From a bacterium (GTDB taxonomy: Bacteria; Hydrothermota; Tepidihabitantia; Tepidihabitantales; Tepidihabitantaceae): DNA of 64,000 nucleotides. The first letter of the stretch is position 1. Each line of letters opens with the position of its first letter. The notes beneath the pieces were generated by a model, which made no database searches, was not told the DNA's origin, and worked only from the letters and a program-made list of their open reading frames with translations. Shown piece after piece: positions 61,280-64,000 of the stretch. The position numbers and the translations under genes were made by a program. Location of the stretch: assembly GCA_035505375.1 (NCBI GenBank), contig DATJQV010000039.1, positions 1-64,000 of the forward strand. The letters run 5' to 3'.

Positions 61280-61396
61280 TTTCTCCTTCTCGCTTGAGAA
61301 GAGAGGGCACCGAGATTCAACCGGGTCGCACGGCCATCGCTTGCTTGACCCTCAAGGGCTCGCCGCTTCTCTTGCGCAGCCAAGGTCAGGGCGAGG

Positions 61397-63100
61397 TCAG
61401 CGCTTTGCTCCAAAGCGGCCGCTGTTCCCGATATCGTGGTGGAACTTGGGCCAGGACGAGCCGGCGAGCGTGCCCTTCCCCTTGAGCGCGTAGAGGTAGC
61501 CGTCCCAGCCGACAAAGTAGACCGTTCCATCCGGACCGATCGTCGGAGCAGACTCAATGCAGGAACCGGTCGGGTACTTATATAGCGGCGTGCTGTCGGA
61601 ACCCAGTGCGTACAGGGTGTCGTCGTCGGACCCGAAGTAGATGGTTCCGTTTGAGCTGACGGCCGGTGACGAGATTACGCCGCCGCCGGTCGCGTACCGC
61701 CACTTGATGGTTCCGGAGGGGTTCACCGCGTACAACAGCTTGTCGGTCGAACCGACGTAGATGGTGCCGTCGGGTCCAATTGAGGGCGAGGCCTCGACCT
61801 GACCGCTGGTCAGCACGGTCCACTTGAGGCTGCTGTCGGGGTTGAGAGCGTACAGCGAGCCGTCGAACGAGCCGAAGTATATCGTGCCGTCGGTTGCGAC
61901 CGCCGGGGATGAATGGACGTGGCCGCCGGTCAGGTAGCGCCACTTTAGTGCGCCGCTTGCGGTCAGCGCGTAGAGGTAGTTATCATAGCAACCGACATAG
62001 ACCGAGCCGTCAGGCCCGATCGCCGGCGAGGAGTAGATGAAATCTCCGCCGGGGTAGGCCCACTTCACAGAGCCGGCCGTGTCCAGTGCATAGATGTTGC
62101 TGTCTTTCGAGCCGAAGACAATGGTGCCGTCGGCCGTGATGGCCGGGGATGATGGGATTTCGCCGTGTGTACGGTAGGTCCACTTGAGGGCGCCGTCGGG
62201 CCTGACGGCATACAGATTGAAGTCGGTGGAACCGAAGTAAATTGTCCCGTCCGCGGCGATGGCCGGGGACGACCGTATCGGCCCCCCGGTTGTGAAGGTC
62301 CACTTGAGCGCACCGTCCTTCTTCACCGCGTACAGGTTGCCGTCCTGCGAGCCGACGTAGATGGTGCTGTCAGGGCCGATGGCCGGCGAGGACACGTTGC
62401 TCGACGTCACTCCGCCTTTGATCTGGGTGCGCCAGAGCCGCAGCGTGTCCCCGGCATTGACGACCTGTACCGCGTGCGCGTCGGACCAACCGGAGAGATT
62501 GAGCTTGCGGTCCCGTGCCTGAGCGGCGACATTGTTGCTCCCGATCGCGGACCACGTGTGGTCCATCGCCACCGATTCGCTGGCTGGGACCAGGGAACTC
62601 CAGTCGGAGGTGTCGTTGTAGCCCCAGGCGAAGCGGATAGACACACTGTCGATGTACGGGTCGGTCGCGATCGTCTTGAAAGTGTAGGCCCTGTCCTTCA
62701 GGCAGGAGTCCGGTCCGACCGGAACGGACGGTGCGCGGTATCCTACTCGTATCGCGAGCGCCTCAGACCAGCCGGAGGTGTTGAGTTTCTGGTCCCTGGC
62801 CTGAGCGGTGACCTGACAGTTTCCCGTGTCCGGCCACGTGTGGGTCAGCGCGATTACATCTCCGCCTGCAAACCACGCCGACCAGTCGCTGGTATCTGAG
62901 TTGCCCCAATTGAAGCGGACGGCCACGCTGTCGCCTTCGGGGTCGGTCGCGATCGTTGAGAACGCGTAGTTCGTGCCCCTGACGCAGAGCGGGGGACCGG
63001 TAGGAATTGCCGGCGCGGACGGCGGACGATTCTTGCAGGAGGCTACCATCAGCAACAGAACGGCAGAAAAGAGAATCAGTGCGCTACGGGTTTCTGACAT
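61397..63100 (-). CDS. PQQ-like beta-propeller lipoprotein, third paralogue
   Basis: 567 aa. The lipobox is LMVASC. Two PKD-like domains (VAVRFNWGNSDTSDWSAWF, VSIRFAWGYNDTSDWSSLV) precede about eight near-identical blades (SSPAIAADGTIYFGSTDFNLYAVRPDGALKW type). It ends WPKFHHDIGNSGRFG. The blades are so regular that recent internal duplication is likely. The promoter is at 63149-63176. Confidence 0.85.
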   Translation of the reverse strand: MSETRSALILFSAVLLLMVASCKNRPPSAPAIPTGPPLCVRGTNYAFSTIATDPEGDSVAVRFNWGNSDTSDWSAWFAGGDVIALTHTWPDTGNCQVTAQARDQKLNTSGWSEALAIRVGYRAPSVPVGPDSCLKDRAYTFKTIATDPYIDSVSIRFAWGYNDTSDWSSLVPASESVAMDHTWSAIGSNNVAAQARDRKLNLSGWSDAHAVQVVNAGDTLRLWRTQIKGGVTSSNVSSPAIGPDSTIYVGSQDGNLYAVKKDGALKWTFTTGGPIRSSPAIAADGTIYFGSTDFNLYAVRPDGALKWTYRTHGEIPSSPAITADGTIVFGSKDSNIYALDTAGSVKWAYPGGDFIYSSPAIGPDGSVYVGCYDNYLYALTASGALKWRYLTGGHVHSSPAVATDGTIYFGSFDGSLYALNPDSSLKWTVLTSGQVEASPSIGPDGTIYVGSTDKLLYAVNPSGTIKWRYATGGGVISSPAVSSNGTIYFGSDDDTLYALGSDSTPLYKYPTGSCIESAPTIGPDGTVYFVGWDGYLYALKGKGTLAGSSWPKFHHDIGNSGRFGAKR

Positions 63101-63148
63101 CGACGACTCCTTGGACTTGGTGCATTACCAGTCTTATCTCCTGGCTAA

Positions 63149-63176
63149 GATAATACAGCATCAGCCCTGATGTCAA
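63149..63176 (-). promoter_or_regulatory. Promoter of the propeller lipoprotein at 61397
   Basis: TTGACA (63176-63171) with a TATTAT/TTATCT -10 region 15-17 nt away. Confidence 0.55.
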
Positions 63177-63230
63177 GCCGGGCCGACCGTCGCACGCCTC
63201 CTGGGCAGGACGAAGACCGGCGCGGGGCCG

Positions 63231-64000
63231 TCACTGACGGCGGGAGCCGGGTTTGGCCATGAGCCATTCCCAGACCTGTGACCCAAGTCCCTTGTCCGGC
63301 TTCGACCCGGACGACGCGTCGTCTCCACGCGACCCCGGCAACCGAAGCTGGACGACGTCGGCATGCTGGCCCGGGGACGGCCGCCTCCCACCGTCCAGTC
63401 CCGGCGGGAACTTGCCGCGGTTCTCCCGGTAAAGTATATAGGCATACGTTATGAAGAGACCGCTGGGGGAGACTTCAAAACTACCCTCGTAGAGGAACAT
63501 GATTGCCACCAGCTCGTCGTCGAAAACCGAAACTCGCCGGTCGAGCTTCAGAAAGTCCATGACCTCACGGTACTGCAGGTCAACCAGCCCCCTGATGTAG
63601 GCGGAACCGGCCCGGCTGGTCTGGAATTTCCCTATCTTCCGGGTCGCCTTCTGCCGCTCCGCGGCGGTGCGCAGCGAACCCACGAACTCGTTGTACTTCC
63701 GGAGGACGCGGTTGACCAGTTCGGGGTCGTAGTACCTGCTCTCCACCTGCGTCCGGGGCGGAGCCGCGGGCGGCGCTGCGCGCGGCTTGACCACGGCCGG
63801 GTGCTGGCGGTCCCAGAGCTGCCGCCGGGCCGGGTCACTGAGCAACTCGTACGCGGCATTGATGTCCTGCATCAGTCTGGTTGACGAGCGGTACTTCTCC
63901 GGGTCGGTGGCGAAGAGGTCCTGATGGTTCCGCTTGGCCAGTCCAATGTAGGTCTTGCGGATTTCGGCGGGAGTCGCGCCGGGCGCCACGCCCAGGGTCT
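63231..64000 (-). CDS. J-domain protein (5' end beyond the window)
   Basis: The frame is open to the window edge and reads TLGVAPGATPAEIRKTYIGLAKRNHQD, then INAAYELLSDPARRQLWDR: a J domain at the N-terminus. GTG 63989 is not the real start, because the domain begins upstream. The universally conserved HPD tripeptide reads HQD here (cat cag gac). About 170 further residues have no Gly/Phe or zinc-finger region, but a helical domain (KYNEFVGSLRTAAERQKATRK) and a Pro/Gly-rich tail. Without HPD it may not stimulate Hsp70. Confidence 0.75.
   Translation of the reverse strand, partial: TLGVAPGATPAEIRKTYIGLAKRNHQDLFATDPEKYRSSTRLMQDINAAYELLSDPARRQLWDRQHPAVVKPRAAPPAAPPRTQVESRYYDPELVNRVLRKYNEFVGSLRTAAERQKATRKIGKFQTSRAGSAYIRGLVDLQYREVMDFLKLDRRVSVFDDELVAIMFLYEGSFEVSPSGLFITYAYILYRENRGKFPPGLDGGRRPSPGQHADVVQLRLPGSRGDDASSGSKPDKGLGSQVWEWLMAKPGSRRQ

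Noticed and set aside
1-64000. tRNA, rRNA and riboswitch genes
   Set aside because: Read for T-loop and conserved rRNA words on both strands and found none convincing; a covariance-model search would settle it.

Overview
The window is a 64 kb, GC-rich piece of bacterial chromosome with no rRNA, tRNA, phage or plasmid genes that I can see. Many exported proteins end in a FlgD-like Ig fold. With them are lipoprotein beta-propellers, tandem subtilisin-like proteases, TonB-receptor-like barrels, a DUF3160 protein and a parA-parB-M23 cluster. This mix suggests an uncultured Gram-negative anaerobe of the FCB/candidate-phylum kind (WOR-3-like). That placement is an inference from gene content; no marker tree could be run.

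Layout. 1-7.3 kb: fumarate reductase/succinate dehydrogenase A and B, an aspartase-type lyase, a DUF3160 protein and small envelope genes. 7.6-15.2 kb: two divergent paralogous outer-membrane barrels and a large Ig-repeat surface protein. 15.5-21.7 kb: an XRE regulator with an operator-promoter palindrome, two lipoproteins, a ParE-type toxin-antitoxin pair, a MNT nucleotidyltransferase and an epimerase-like enzyme. 21.8-24.5 kb: parA, parB and an M23 peptidase. 24.6-29.3 kb: a nitroreductase, a cysteine-rich small peptide that looks like a RiPP precursor, a membrane protein and an ABC-2 exporter. 29.5-32.1 kb: a redoxin with an in-frame TGA, then repeat arrays and gene remnants. 32.6-38.2 kb: a solute-binding lipoprotein, truA, dksA-like and ileS. 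38.2-50.2 kb: secreted propeller and FlgD-domain proteins and a DUF362 protein. 50.3-58.1 kb: an HtrA-like protease, a C25 (gingipain-like) peptidase with an in-frame TGA, and two subtilases. 58.2-64 kb: a GlmL-type ASKHA protein, arsenate reductase, a propeller lipoprotein and a truncated J-domain protein.

The most interesting observations are these. (1) Two genes carry an in-frame TGA exactly where the catalytic cysteine belongs: the first Cys of the CxxC of a TlpA-like redoxin, and the nucleophile of a C25 peptidase. In both, a small hairpin with an AGUU loop lies at bacterial-SECIS distance, which suggests selenoproteins. (2) Short palindromic elements are inserted in frame inside conserved genes (sdhA, sdhB, aspA, truA, a subtilase), with one occupied/empty paralogue pair. 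(3) Four blocks of degenerate tandem repeats with a strict 12-nt period lie between genes. (4) Most recognisable promoters share a TTGAC box, a 16-nt spacer and a TAnnAT box; four or five of them sit so close to the start codon that the transcripts should be leaderless.
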